A DNA stretch of 64,000 nt from Burkholderia gladioli (GCF_000959725.1 NZ_CP009322.1:1054001-1118000), one strand, 5' to 3'. Numbered from the stretch's first letter, positions 1 through 8,374 are shown. Numbers and translations are program-made. Notes: a model not told the origin generated them from the sequence alone.

Positions 1-424
1 TCTTGCCGCCCAGGTCGGCCAGCGAATTCACGTCGGGCGCGACCGTGATCGCCGAGCCGTTCACGTGGTTCCAGGCCACCACCTTGGCCGGCGCGCGGCT
101 GCCGTAGCGCGCCCACAGCGTCATCGGCGAGAGCAGATGGACCACGTTGACCTGCCCGGACAGGAAGGCCTCCACCAACTGGGCCCAGCTGCGCAGCAAG
201 GTCGGCTTCTCGGCATGCACGCCGGCCGCCTCGAAATAGCCGTTCGCATGCGCCACCAGCAGGGGCGTGGCATCGGCGATCGGCAGGTAGCCGATCCGCA
301 CCGGCGCGTCGGGCTCGGCGGCCGCGCGCGCCGACAGCGAGTGCAGCAGCGGCGCGGCGCCGGCCACGGAGAACAGCGTGGCGAGCTTGAGCCACTCGCG
401 GCGGGACATCGGGGTATCGCACAT
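1..424 (-). CDS. ABC transporter substrate-binding protein, sulfonate/nitrate/taurine type (N-terminal part, cut by window edge)
   Basis: Periplasmic binding protein for a small anion or organosulfur compound. Only the first 141 residues are present; the gene continues past position 1. The start at 424 gives MCDTPMSRREWLKL, with a twin-arginine motif (SRREWLKLA) and a hydrophobic stretch ending near ARAAAEP, so Tat export is likely. The mature start 'PVRIGYLPIADATPLLVAHANGYF' type pattern (VRIGYLPI, then a 'GYFEAAG' turn) is typical of the NrtA/SsuA/TauA/CmpA class. The start lies 2 bases after the stop of the ATPase gene, so it is last in the visible operon. The permease is not seen and may lie beyond the left edge. 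The exact substrate cannot be read from sequence. Confidence 0.8.
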   Translation of the reverse strand, partial: MCDTPMSRREWLKLATLFSVAGAAPLLHSLSARAAAEPDAPVRIGYLPIADATPLLVAHANGYFEAAGVHAEKPTLLRSWAQLVEAFLSGQVNVVHLLSPMTLWARYGSRAPAKVVAWNHVNGSAITVAPDVNSLADLGGK

Positions 425-426
425 CG

Positions 427-1215
427 TCAGGCGTCCATCGTGTAGGCGGGCGTGGCGGCGGCCGGCTGCATCGTCGCGTGCAGCGCCGCCAGGATCGGGA
501 TGCGCAGCGCGCCGAGCGCCGGCAGTTGCGCGTCGCGCGGCGCGGGCACGTCCACCGGCCAGTCGCCGGCCAGGCGCCCGCCGTTGCCGAGCAGCAGCAC
601 GCGGTCGGCCACGCGCAGCGCCTCGTCGATGTCGTGCGTGACGAGCAGGGCGGTCGCGCCGGTGCGGCGCGCCACCTCGACGAACAGGTCCTGCATGCCG
701 GCGCGGGTGACCTCGTCGAGCGCGCCGAAGGGCTCGTCGAGCAGCAGCACGCGCGGCTCGCGCGCGAGGCTGCGAGCCAGCGCGGCGCGTTGCGCCATGC
801 CGCCCGAGAGTTGGGCCGGGCGCCAGTGGCGCGCGTGTTCGAGGCCGACCGCGCGTAGCGCGGCCGTCACGCGGGCTTCGCGCGTGGCGCGCGTCAGCCG
901 CGGTTGATGCTTGAAATCGAGGCCGAAGGCGACATTGCGCTCGACGTCGAGCCAGGGCAGCAGGGCCGGGTGCTGGAAGGCGAGCGCGATGTCGGCGCGC
1001 GGGCCCTTGATGGCCTCGCCGTCGAGTTCGATGCGCCCGGCGCTGGGCGCGGTGAGGCCGGCGATCGCGCGCAGCAGCGAGGACTTGCCGCAGCCGCTGG
1101 GCCCCAGCAGCGCGACGATCTCGCCGGGCTCGACGCGCAGGCTGAGCGCCTGCAGCACCGCGCGATTCGGATAACGCAGCGCGAGGCCGTCGATCGCGAG
1201 ATGGGCGCCGCTCAT
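427..1215 (-). CDS. ABC transporter ATP-binding protein, SsuB/TauB/NrtD type
   Basis: Nucleotide-binding subunit that powers import together with the neighbouring binding protein. 262 residues from ATG 1215. Visible motifs are Walker A GPSGCGKSS (about residue 38), Q-loop region 'ALAFQHPALLPW', signature LSGGMAQRAALARSLA, Walker B VLLLDEPFGALDE and the switch histidine in LLVTHDIDEAL. These fit the nitrate/sulfonate/taurine ATPase family in length and order. The start codon overlaps the stop of the upstream dehydrogenase gene (ATGA), which argues for translational coupling. The frame stays open far upstream, but the family start and the overlap fix 1215. The substrate class is inferred from partner genes only. 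Confidence 0.88.
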   Translation of the reverse strand: MSGAHLAIDGLALRYPNRAVLQALSLRVEPGEIVALLGPSGCGKSSLLRAIAGLTAPSAGRIELDGEAIKGPRADIALAFQHPALLPWLDVERNVAFGLDFKHQPRLTRATREARVTAALRAVGLEHARHWRPAQLSGGMAQRAALARSLAREPRVLLLDEPFGALDEVTRAGMQDLFVEVARRTGATALLVTHDIDEALRVADRVLLLGNGGRLAGDWPVDVPAPRDAQLPALGALRIPILAALHATMQPAAATPAYTMDA

Positions 1216-2327
1216 GCCGCGTCGGCCTGGCGATGCCGGGCGAGCTGGGTCTTCAACTGCACCAGGCTCGGCGTGACGATCGGCACGAAGGAGGCTTCGC
1301 GCACGCGTCGCGCGGTGCCGTTCGCGCCATCGGCGCCGCGCAGGTAGCCGCGGCCGCCGACGGCCTGCACCTCCAGCGCGACGGCGGCCTCGACGGTCTC
1401 GACCAGCGCGATGCGCAGCTCGAACAGCGTGGCCGGGCGGGCCAGGAAGCTGCCGGCGAGCACGCCGTTCAGCAACTGGTCGCGCTGCCGGGAAAGTTGC
1501 GCGCGCACCGTTTCGATCTCGCTGGCGATGGCGCCGCGCGAGGCCTGGCCGGCTTCGCCGGCGGCGGCCAGCGCGCGGCGCGCGAGCCCCAGCGACATCC
1601 CGCATTGCAGGCCGAGGAAGGCGGGGCGCACGCGCGCGAGAAAGGCCGGCGCGTCGGCCGCGATGCGCCACGAGGCGTCGAGCACCGTGCCCTGGACGCC
1701 GAGCGCGGCGGTATTGCTGCCGCGCATCGCCACCAGGTCGAGATCCTCGCTGCGTTGCAGGCCGGGCGCGTCGTGCGGCAGCGCGAAGATCGACGGCGCG
1801 CTGCCGTCGTCGTGCTCGAACGCGGCGGCGGCGAGAAAACCCTCGCGGCGCAGGTTGGTGATCCAGGGCAGGCTGCCGTCGAGCCGGTAAGCGCCCGATG
1901 CATCGCGCGAGGCGCGCATCTGCAGCGACTCGATCGACGACAGGTATTTCATCGCGTTCGAGAGCCCGGTGGCGCCGGCCGTCTCGCCGCCGAGCAGGGA
2001 CGGCAGCCAGCGCTCGCGCAGCGCCTCGCCGTCGGCATGCAATAGGTATTCGATGAAGGTGCGATGCCCCCACAGCACGAAGGCGGCCGTCAGCGAATGC
2101 GTGGCGACCTGCGCCAGCGCGTCGATGGCCTCGGCGATATCGCCGCCCGCGCCGCCCGAGGAGGTCGGCACGCCGATCGCGGCCACCCCGGCGCGCGCGA
2201 GCCGCGGCAGTACCTGGGCGGCAAGCGTCGCTTCGGTATCGAGCGACTCGGCGTGCTGGTCGAGCCAATCGCCGAGCTCGGCGGGCGCGGCCTCGGTCGA
2301 GAGGAGGCGGGGCGTGCTTGCGTTCAT
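1212..2327 (-). CDS. acyl-CoA dehydrogenase-family flavoprotein
   Basis: 371 residues with the acyl-CoA dehydrogenase layout: an alpha-helical N domain (about 1-110), a middle beta domain (ATGLSNAMKYLSSIESL, then WITNL near 155) and a C-terminal helical domain ending REASFVPIVTPSL. It lies in an ATGA-overlapping chain between an AhpD-like peroxidase gene and the ABC ATPase. In Burkholderia and Pseudomonas, such dehydrogenase-like flavoproteins next to sulfonate-type ABC genes are often SfnB/DszC-like enzymes for organosulfur use, so a monooxygenase or dehydrogenase role on a sulfur or short acyl substrate is plausible. That role is inference; the sequence shows only the fold family. A true fatty-acid dehydrogenase is the main alternative. 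Confidence 0.82.
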   Translation of the reverse strand: MNASTPRLLSTEAAPAELGDWLDQHAESLDTEATLAAQVLPRLARAGVAAIGVPTSSGGAGGDIAEAIDALAQVATHSLTAAFVLWGHRTFIEYLLHADGEALRERWLPSLLGGETAGATGLSNAMKYLSSIESLQMRASRDASGAYRLDGSLPWITNLRREGFLAAAAFEHDDGSAPSIFALPHDAPGLQRSEDLDLVAMRGSNTAALGVQGTVLDASWRIAADAPAFLARVRPAFLGLQCGMSLGLARRALAAAGEAGQASRGAIASEIETVRAQLSRQRDQLLNGVLAGSFLARPATLFELRIALVETVEAAVALEVQAVGGRGYLRGADGANGTARRVREASFVPIVTPSLVQLKTQLARHRQADAA

Positions 2328-2890
2328 GCGGCCCGCGCCTTCGGTTCCCAGCGATAGGCTTCGAGTTGCGGGTTCAACTCGTTGCGCGCGAAATTGTTCG
2401 CGAAGTTGCAGAGCGTGGCGAGGCTCACGCCGAGGATCACTTCCAGCGCGTTCGCGTCGTCGAAGCCCGCCGCGTGGAAGGCGGCCAGCGCGTCGTCGGC
2501 CACCGCGCCGCGCGTGGCGATCACGGCGCGCGTGAAGTCGGCCACCGCGTCGAGGCGCGCGTCGGCGATGGTCGATTGATCGCGGATCGCGTCGACCACC
2601 TCGCCCGGCAGTTGCGCCTTCTTCAGCGCGACGGCCGTGTGGCCGGCCACGCAGAAGCCGCAGCCATGGATCGCGGCGGCGGTGATCTGCACGGTCTCGC
2701 GCTCGGCCAGCGACAGGCCGCTGCGGCCGTTGATGCCGGCCACGGTCAGGTAGGTTTCGAGGGCGGTCGGCGCGTTCGCCAGCGAGGCCACCAGGTTCGG
2801 CAGATAGCCGTTGGCGGCCAGCGCCTTCTCGAGAAACGGGCGGCTCGCTTCGGGAGCAGTGTCGACGGTGTGCAGCGGCAGGCGGGCCAT
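2324..2890 (-). CDS. carboxymuconolactone decarboxylase/AhpD-like peroxidase-family protein
   Basis: 188 residues from ATG 2890, with a GAGG-type ribosome site just upstream. The motif HGCGFCVAGH near residue 83 is the CxxC-plus-His active site of AhpD-like alkylhydroperoxidases within the CMD family. The rest (LSLAERETVQI before it, LEVILGVSLATLCNFANNFA after it) matches the all-helical CMD fold. It is the first gene of the minus-strand group and its stop overlaps the start of the flavoprotein gene (ATGA). A likely role is removing peroxide or reactive products made by the flavoprotein; this is inferred from position. An in-frame start 22 codons upstream exists but adds residues unlike the family. 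Confidence 0.82.
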   Translation of the reverse strand: MARLPLHTVDTAPEASRPFLEKALAANGYLPNLVASLANAPTALETYLTVAGINGRSGLSLAERETVQITAAAIHGCGFCVAGHTAVALKKAQLPGEVVDAIRDQSTIADARLDAVADFTRAVIATRGAVADDALAAFHAAGFDDANALEVILGVSLATLCNFANNFARNELNPQLEAYRWEPKARAA

Positions 2891-3017
2891 GGTGTCCTCT
2901 GAAAGGCGGAATCGTTCGGAGCAGCCATTGTGGCGGCGCGGCAGGGCGGCGGACAATGCGCGGCCGTCTGCGCTTCCTGCGGATTCGTCTCGCTGCCGGG
3001 ACGAAGCTGCGTGGCCG

Positions 3018-3980
3018 TCAGTGAACCGGCGCGTAGACCGAGGCGTCCTGCATCCGCTCGCGGCGGCAGGCGCCGGGCTGCATGCCGGTCACGCGCTTGA
3101 AGGCCTGAGCGAAGGCCGATTCCGAGCGGTAGCCGACCTGCTCGGCGGCATCCCAGGTCGATGCGCCATGACGGAGCAACTCGGCGGCCACCTTCATGCG
3201 CAGCAGCGCGAGGAATTGCGCGGGCGGCTGGCCGCAGGCATCGGCGAATTGCTTGCAGAAGCGCGCGCGCGACATGTGGCAGAACTCGGCCATCGAGGTG
3301 GTGGTCCAGGCCTGGCCTGGCTCGGCGATGATCGCGTTGACCAGCGGCGCGAATTCGGCGCGGCGCATCACGGCCCACAGGCCGGGTGCGAAATCGTCGG
3401 CGCTGGCGACGGTGCGCAGCGCATAGAAGAACAGCACGTCGGTGAGTCGGTCGACCAGCGGCGAGGGCGCTTCGGGCGTGCGCCGCGCCTCCTCGCGGAT
3501 CAGGTCGAACACCACGCGCGCGCCGGCCAGCCGGGCATCGTCGTGGCGCGCGATGAGGTGGTCGGGCAGCAGGCCATGCAGCGCGTCGCCCAGGTCGGAG
3601 CGGAATTCGAAGAAGCCGCAGGCCAGGCCCACGCTACCCGCCGAGGCATCGGCCTCGAGCGCCGTCATCGCGCCCAGGCGCGTGCCGAATTGCGGATCGT
3701 CGGGCGCGGTGGCCTCGGGCGACAGGCAGTGCGCCACGTCATGCAGCAGGAATACCGCGTCGCCGGCAAGCAGGCGCGTGCTGCGCGGCGCGCGCGTGGC
3801 CGTCGCGCGCAGATGCAGCCAGCATTCGCCCTGCAGCACCAGATGGAAGCTCGCGCGCTGGTGTCCCGCCGTCGATGCACGATAGGCGCCGCAATACCGG
3901 CCGGCATGAAACAGGGTGCTGCGCAGTTCCAGGCCGGACAGCAGCCAGTCGGCGGCGCGTTCAACGGGAGACGTCGACAT
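3018..3980 (-). CDS. AraC-family transcriptional regulator with N-terminal cupin
   Basis: 320 residues. The N-terminal half (about 20-190) is a cupin-like effector domain of the type common in Burkholderia AraC regulators (FHLVLQGECWLHL, LLAGDAVFLLHDVAH). The C-terminal 100 residues hold two helix-turn-helix units (WTTTSMAEFCHMSRARFCKQF, then AAEQVGYRSESAFAQAFKRVTG), the AraC/XylS DNA-binding signature. It is divergent from the MAPEG gene at 4228 (247-bp spacer) and tandem with the 2.3-kb peroxidase gene, so either may be its target. I do not see a clear operator. The ligand is unknown. Confidence 0.87.
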   Translation of the reverse strand: MSTSPVERAADWLLSGLELRSTLFHAGRYCGAYRASTAGHQRASFHLVLQGECWLHLRATATRAPRSTRLLAGDAVFLLHDVAHCLSPEATAPDDPQFGTRLGAMTALEADASAGSVGLACGFFEFRSDLGDALHGLLPDHLIARHDDARLAGARVVFDLIREEARRTPEAPSPLVDRLTDVLFFYALRTVASADDFAPGLWAVMRRAEFAPLVNAIIAEPGQAWTTTSMAEFCHMSRARFCKQFADACGQPPAQFLALLRMKVAAELLRHGASTWDAAEQVGYRSESAFAQAFKRVTGMQPGACRRERMQDASVYAPVH

Positions 3981-4227
3981 GATCGGTGCAACGGCGAAGC
4001 GCGAACAAAAAGGGAAACCAGCTTAGCGCCTGGCTTCGGCCGCACCAAGGAAGCTTTGGCGGGATGCTTATGCGCCTTGCTGATAAGCCCGCGGGCCGGG
4101 CCTAGACGCGCCGATCATGCGGCGCGGCAGAGGAAGCCGTCTAGATTTCCTGTGCCGGCGCCGCGTGCCGCGATGCTAAGCTTCGCCGGATCTTGTCATT
4201 GACCAATGTAAATAATGGAGACTGGAG

Positions 4228-4599
4228 ATGATCCGTTCGCAACTCTGCCTGTTGATCGTCGCGCTGCTGCCCTTCGTCTGGACCGTCTGCGCGAAGGGCC
4301 GCAAGGGTTATGACAATCGCGCGCCGCGTGCCTATCTGGCCAAGCTCGAAGGCTGGCGCGGGCGCGCCTTCGCCGCGCACCAGAATGCCTTCGAGGCGCT
4401 GGTGCTGTTCACGGCGGCGCTGGCGGTGGCCTGGCACAACGGCGCGAACGCCGTGCGGGTCGACCAGCTCGCCACGGCCTTCGTGGTGCTGCGCGTGTTG
4501 CACGGGCTGGTTTATGTCGCGAACTGGGCGGCCTTGCGTTCGCTGGTGTGGTTCGCGGGGATGATCTGCGTCGTCTGGCTGTTTTTGGTCGCGCCCTGA
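4228..4599 (+). CDS. MAPEG-family inner-membrane protein
   Basis: 123 residues, about four transmembrane helices, with the hallmark patterns of bacterial MAPEG proteins: an N-terminal helix, then 'PRAYLAKLEGWRGRAFAAHQN' (the loop with the conserved Arg/His/Asn and 'NAFEALVLF' after it) and a later VLRVLHGLVYVANW helix. The family includes glutathione-dependent membrane enzymes, but this short bacterial branch (MAPEG/YecN-like) mostly lacks assigned substrates. A GGAG ribosome site sits 3-6 bases before ATG 4228. It stands alone, with an AraC regulator divergent to it and a strong hairpin terminator behind it. Confidence 0.85.
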   Translation: MIRSQLCLLIVALLPFVWTVCAKGRKGYDNRAPRAYLAKLEGWRGRAFAAHQNAFEALVLFTAALAVAWHNGANAVRVDQLATAFVVLRVLHGLVYVANWAALRSLVWFAGMICVVWLFLVAP

Positions 4600-4615
4600 G
4601 CCTGAGGTGTGACCA

Positions 4616-4647
4616 GGCCGTGGCCGGATTGGATTCCGGCCACGGCC
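4616..4647. terminator. bidirectional hairpin terminator between convergent genes
   Basis: A perfect 12-bp inverted repeat GGCCGTGGCCGG/CCGGCCACGGCC with an 8-base loop lies between the MAPEG stop (4599) and the convergent LysR stop (4674). No long T run follows on either strand, so it may work as a strong pause or barrier and not as a classical intrinsic terminator. Confidence 0.7.
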
Positions 4648-4673
4648 GTCGAGCGCCGACGAGCCGTTTGCGC

Positions 4674-5591
4674 TCAGGCCGTCTCCCGATCCGCGCCGCT
4701 CGCCACCCAGTCGCGCACGGCCTGCACGAACAGACGCAGCGGCGCGGGCGGATGCCGGTTCGCCGGGTAGTAGAGCGCGAGCCCCGGCAGCGATACGCTC
4801 CAGTCGCGCAGCAGCGCCACCAGCCGGCCGCCGGCGAGATGCTCGCTTACCAGGCTTTCCGGCGCCCAGGCCACGCCGATTCCGGCCAGCGCCGCCTCGA
4901 TCATCGAATTCAGGTTGCCCAGCGTCATCGGCCCTTCCACGTCGAGGCTGCTGGTCTTGCCGTTCGACTGGAAATCCCAGCGGAACATCGCGCCGCTCTC
5001 GAAACGGTAGCGGATGCAACGATGCTGCATCAGGTCGGCCGGCCGCGTAGGTGCCGGGTGGCGCGCCAGGTAGTCGGGCGAGGCGACCGCGATGAAGCGC
5101 ATGTCCGGCCCGAAGCGCACCGCGATCATGTCGCGCGGCACGTCGTCGAACACGCGGATGCCGGCGTCGAAGCCGTCGGCGACGATATCGATCAGGCGCG
5201 TCTCGGTCACGAACTCGACGTGGATGTCGGGGTAGCGCTGCAGGAACTCGGGCAGCACGTCGCGGATCAGGATCCGCGTCGAGGTTTCCGATGCGTTGAT
5301 CCGCACCGAGCCGGTCGGGCGGTTCTGCGCGGTGGCCACTTCGTCCACCGCGTTCTCCAGGTCGCTGAGGGCCGGCCCGACCCGGCGCAGCAGATGCTCG
5401 CCGGCCTCGGTCAGCGCCACCGAGCGCGTGGTGCGATTGAACAGGCGCACGCCCAGGCGCGCCTCCAGGCTGCGCATCGAATGGCTGAGCGCCGACGGCG
5501 AGACCGCGAGCGCGCGCGCGGCGGCGCGGAAACTGCGCTGCTCGGCGATCGCGACGAAGGCCGTCAATTCGGAAAGACCGGCACGCAACAT
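4674..5591 (-). CDS. LysR-family transcriptional regulator
   Basis: 305 residues. The winged HTH lies at about 8-66 (AFVAIAEQRSFRAAARALAVS, SALSHSMRSLEARLGVRLFNRTTRSVALTEAG), followed by a two-lobe substrate-binding domain (about 90-295). The 'NRTTRSVALTEAG' turn and 'GSVRINASETSTRILIRDVLPEFLQRYP' style sequence put it in the DhcR/PcpR-like CrgA branch, which usually controls a divergent oxidoreductase or transporter. Here the divergent side has only a small decayed gene pair, so the target is not apparent. Confidence 0.87.
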   Translation of the reverse strand: MLRAGLSELTAFVAIAEQRSFRAAARALAVSPSALSHSMRSLEARLGVRLFNRTTRSVALTEAGEHLLRRVGPALSDLENAVDEVATAQNRPTGSVRINASETSTRILIRDVLPEFLQRYPDIHVEFVTETRLIDIVADGFDAGIRVFDDVPRDMIAVRFGPDMRFIAVASPDYLARHPAPTRPADLMQHRCIRYRFESGAMFRWDFQSNGKTSSLDVEGPMTLGNLNSMIEAALAGIGVAWAPESLVSEHLAGGRLVALLRDWSVSLPGLALYYPANRHPPAPLRLFVQAVRDWVASGADRETA

Positions 5592-5963
5592 TGTTGAACT
5601 CGGCTCATCGGGTTAGGGGGAAGTGCACGGTATTGTGCGCGTAGCGTAGCACCGGCGATGTGGGGCGTGTTGGGCGGGAAGGGGGGCGGCGTGTCGGCGA
5701 TGCGGTACAGGGCGTTCTGGCCGATGACGGCTGCCAGCCGGCCCCCGCTTGTCACCGGCGCGTGTTCATGGCGTAAGCTGGAGGACGAGCGTCGGGATTC
5801 AGGACGAATCGCGGGAGGGCGCCGAGGTGCAATCGGTGGCAAACCCGGCCCTTGCGTAAGGACAAGGATGCGGGATCAGTCGATCACGATCCCGGCTGTC
5901 TGTCGTAGTGTGGCTCTTGATGACGGCAATACGCTTCCGGTGCCAACGATTGAGGGCTTTGCG
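5592..5963. other. intergenic stretch without a supported gene
   Basis: 372 bases between the LysR start and the small nucleotidyltransferase-like gene. The plus frame of the latter stays open back to 5658, but those upstream residues (Gly- and Arg-rich, no family match) and the ribosome site at 5952-5956 favour the start at 5964. A few AT-richer segments may hold the LysR promoter; I see no clear operator. Confidence 0.5.
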
Positions 5964-6269
5964 ATGAATTTGATGTCGGATGGGAGGTTCGCTGTGCGTG
6001 GTTCCTACCAGTTCGCCCGCAGGCATGCTCGCGAGATCGACGAGATCGTGCGTGCTCGTCATTTCGCCTCGCCCGCTTATGTCGACGATGGCGACACCTC
6101 GTTTGACCTGAGGATCCTGATCCAGCCGGCTGGCCAGCCGACGCTGCTGGATATGGTCGTGATTGCTCTCGAGTTCGAGGCACGCTGGGGCAAACGTGTT
6201 CAGTTGGTGACGCCGGACGTGTTCGGCCAGGAGAACCGCCATCTGGTGCGGGAACTGGAGGCCGTCTGA
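5964..6269 (+). CDS. degenerate minimal nucleotidyltransferase (MntA-like antitoxin relic)
   Basis: 101 residues from ATG 5964, preceded by GAGGG at good spacing. The C-terminal half has the minimal nucleotidyltransferase pattern: a DxxFDLRILIQP strand where active enzymes have DxDLDLLVE, a 'PTLLDMVVIALEFEARWGKRVQLVTPDVF' helix-strand segment (typical: LLELEEALGRRVDLVTPDAL), and an ARHFASPAYV stretch where the catalytic GSxARG motif belongs. The GSx motif and the first Asp are altered, so AMP-transferase activity is probably lost. The stop overlaps the next ATG (TGATG), the arrangement used by MntA-HepT pairs. Base use is less GC-rich than neighbours. Family assignment is by pattern only, and the protein might still be expressed. 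Confidence 0.6.
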   Translation: MNLMSDGRFAVRGSYQFARRHAREIDEIVRARHFASPAYVDDGDTSFDLRILIQPAGQPTLLDMVVIALEFEARWGKRVQLVTPDVFGQENRHLVRELEAV

Positions 6270-6458
6270 TGGTGGTTGCAAAGTCGCGGCGAGAGCTTTG
6301 CGCGTTCATTGCCGATTCGATCCATACGATCGTGCATGGGCATATCCAGGGCTACGATTTCAGCAGTTTCAAGGTTGACGATTGTGTGGGAGACGGTCGT
6401 TCGGGAGTTGACTCCTATCGCAAGCCATATCGATAAGCTGGAAGCCAGCAACAGATAG
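6269..6458 (+). pseudogene. HepT-like toxin pseudogene with internal deletion and frameshift
   Basis: The first frame from ATG 6269 reads MVVAKSRREL...IADSIHTIVHGHIQGYDFSSF, matching the HepT N-terminal helix pattern (ILEAIERIxxYxxGxDFxxF). From about 6375 the match moves to another frame, reading TIVWETVVRELTPIASHIDKLEA up to TAG 6456-6458, the usual HepT C-terminus (IVWETVxxDLPxLxxQIE). The middle part of a normal 110-140-residue HepT, which carries the RX4HXY ribonuclease motif, is missing at the junction. The gene therefore looks like a deletion plus frameshift relic of the toxin partner of the preceding gene. It overlaps its upstream neighbour by one base of the stop codon. Confidence 0.65.
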
Positions 6459-6461
6459 CAC

Positions 6462-6490
6462 AAGGCCCCGTCCATCGCTGGCGGGGCCTT
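6462..6490. terminator. hairpin after the decayed hepT gene
   Basis: A 9-bp inverted repeat AAGGCCCCG/CGGGGCCTT with an 11-base loop begins 4 bases after the stop at 6458. A short AA/TT flank is present but no long T run on the plus strand. Confidence 0.6.
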
Positions 6491-6530
6491 CATGACATTC
6501 CCTGACCTAACTCGCAGCATGTATCAACTA

Positions 6531-6556
6531 GGGCCGTGGTTCGTGCGCCACGGCCC
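6531..6556. terminator. second hairpin between hepT relic and ahpF
   Basis: A perfect 9-bp inverted repeat GGGCCGTGG/CCACGGCCC around an 8-base loop. It lies in the convergent space between the plus-strand relic and minus-strand ahpCF, so it may stop traffic from either side. Confidence 0.5.
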
Positions 6557-6589
6557 CGTCAAACACCAATGCCCGCTTGCGCGGGTCAG

Positions 6590-6632
6590 GAAAAAACACC
6601 CTCGCCGCATGGGGGGCATGACAGGCGAGGGT
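6590..6632 (-). terminator. intrinsic terminator of the ahpC-ahpF operon
   Basis: On the minus strand the 9-bp stem ACCCTCGCC/GGCGAGGGT is followed at once by GTTTTTT, a classical Rho-independent signal. It lies 59 bases past the ahpF stop at 6691. Confidence 0.8.
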
Positions 6633-6690
6633 CAAGGGTAGAACCGTTGAATCGATACTGCGTGGAGCCGGGCACTCCCGGCTTCGACAC

Positions 6691-8277
6691 TCAGGCGGTG
6701 ACGGCCTCGCCAGCGGCAACCGGCACTTCCACGTCCTGGCGGATCAGGTAGTCGAAGGCCGACAACGAAGCCTTCGCGCCTTCGCCGACCGCGATCACGA
6801 TCTGCTTGTAGGGCACCGTGGTCACGTCGCCGGCCGCGAACACGCCGGGAATCGACGTCGCGCCGCGCGCATCCACCACGATCTCGCCGTGCTTCGACAG
6901 CTCGATCGTGCCTTTCAGCCATTCCGTATTCGGCACCAGGCCGATCTGCACGAACACGCCTTCGAGGTCGATGCGCTTGGTTTCGCCCGTTTCACGTTCG
7001 AGGTAGACCAGGCTGCCCAGCTTCTGCCCGTCGCCGAGCAGTTCGGTGGTTTGCGCGCTGGTGATCACCGTCACGTTCTTCAGGCTGCGCAGCTTGCGTT
7101 GCAGCACTTCGTCGGCGCGCAGCGTCTGGCCGAATTCGATCAGCGTGACTTCGCGCACGATGCCGGCCAGGTCGATCGCGGCCTCGACACCCGAGTTGCC
7201 GCCGCCCACCACGGCCACGCGCTTGCCCTTGAACAGCGGGCCGTCGCAATGCGGGCAGTAGGCCACGCCCTTGTTGCGGTATTCGCGTTCGCCCGGCACG
7301 TTCAGTTCGCGCCAGCGCGCGCCGGTCGACAGGACGATGGTCTTGCCCTTCAGCACCGCGCCGTTTTCCAGGTGGATCTCGTTGATCTTGCCCGGGATCA
7401 GGGCCGTGGCGCGCTGCACGTCCATCACGTCGACGTCGTATTGCTTGACGTGCTGTTCGAGCGCGACCGCGAACTTCGGCCCTTCGGTTTCCTGCACGGA
7501 GATGAAGTTCTCGATGGCCATGGTGTCCAGCACCTGGCCGCCGAAGCGCTCGGCCACCACGCCGGTGCGGATGCCCTTGCGCGCCGCGTAGATCGCGGCC
7601 GCCGCGCCGGCCGGGCCACCACCCACCACCAGCACGTCGAACACTTCCTTGTTGGCGATCGCGGCGGCGGCACGCTCGCTGGCGCCCGTGTCGATCTTCG
7701 CGAGGATTTCCTTCACGCTGCTGCGGCCCTGGCCGAAGCTTTCGCCGTTCAGGAACATGGTCGGCACCGCCATGATCTGGCGTGCCTCGACTTCGTTCTG
7801 GAACAGCGCGCCGTCGATCGCCACGTGGCGGATGCGCGGGTTGAGCAGCGCCATCACGTTCAGCGCCTGGACCACTTCCGGGCAGTTCTGGCAGGACAGC
7901 GAGAAATACGTCTCGAAGGAGAAATCGCCTTCGAGATTGCGAATCTGTTCGATGGTGTCCTCGTCGAGCTTGAGCGGATGGCCGCCGACCTGCAGCAGCG
8001 CCAGCACGAGCGAGGTGAATTCATGGCCCATCGGGATGCCGGCAAAGCGGATCCCGGCAGCCTTGCCCGGTTCGCCGATGCTGAACGAGGGCTTGCGCTC
8101 GGCGTCGTCGCGGCGTTCGATCACGGCCACGCGCGGCGACAGCTCGCCGATCTCCTTCAGCAGCGCGATCAGCTCCTGCGACTTCGCGCCGTCGTCGAGC
8201 GAGGCGACGAGTTCGATCGGGCGGGTGAGCTTGTCGAGGTACGACTTCAGCTGGTTCTTGAGATTGGCGTCGAGCAT
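6691..8277 (-). CDS. ahpF: alkyl hydroperoxide reductase subunit F (flavin disulfide reductase)
   Basis: 528 residues, the standard AhpF length. It passes electrons from NAD(P)H through FAD and two redox disulfides to AhpC in the cytoplasm. The N-terminal tandem thioredoxin-like domain (about 1-200) has the CxxC motif SCQNCPE near 129. The FAD site [17 protein letters not shown] lies near 219. The thioredoxin-reductase CxxC is in [13 protein letters not shown] near 345, followed by the NAD site [17 protein letters not shown], and [14 protein letters not shown] is near the C-terminus. It lies downstream of ahpC with a 120-base hairpin-rich spacer and ends at a clear terminator. Assignment is secure. 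Confidence 0.97.
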   Translation of the reverse strand: MLDANLKNQLKSYLDKLTRPIELVASLDDGAKSQELIALLKEIGELSPRVAVIERRDDAERKPSFSIGEPGKAAGIRFAGIPMGHEFTSLVLALLQVGGHPLKLDEDTIEQIRNLEGDFSFETYFSLSCQNCPEVVQALNVMALLNPRIRHVAIDGALFQNEVEARQIMAVPTMFLNGESFGQGRSSVKEILAKIDTGASERAAAAIANKEVFDVLVVGGGPAGAAAAIYAARKGIRTGVVAERFGGQVLDTMAIENFISVQETEGPKFAVALEQHVKQYDVDVMDVQRATALIPGKINEIHLENGAVLKGKTIVLSTGARWRELNVPGEREYRNKGVAYCPHCDGPLFKGKRVAVVGGGNSGVEAAIDLAGIVREVTLIEFGQTLRADEVLQRKLRSLKNVTVITSAQTTELLGDGQKLGSLVYLERETGETKRIDLEGVFVQIGLVPNTEWLKGTIELSKHGEIVVDARGATSIPGVFAAGDVTTVPYKQIVIAVGEGAKASLSAFDYLIRQDVEVPVAAGEAVTA

Positions 8278-8308
8278 GGTGATTCGGATTCCGTAGTGTT
8301 TTTGGCAC

Positions 8309-8374
8309 CTCGCCGGAGGCGAGGAGACGTGCGGCGGGGAAGCCGCACGATCATCGGGCGCCTGATGGCGCCCG
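8309..8374. promoter_or_regulatory. three consecutive hairpins in the ahpC-ahpF spacer
   Basis: The spacer holds three inverted repeats: CTCGCC/GGCGAG (8309-8323), CGTGCGGC/GCCGCACG (8328-8349) and CGGGCGCC/GGCGCCCG (8355-8374). They are palindromic, so they form in the minus-strand mRNA. No T run follows them. They could stabilise the 3' end of ahpC mRNA or reduce read-through into ahpF, giving more AhpC than AhpF. The role is inferred. Confidence 0.6.

Noticed and set aside
5658..5963. Longer start for the small nucleotidyltransferase-like gene
   Set aside because: The extra 102 residues do not fit the family, and a good ribosome site precedes ATG 5964.
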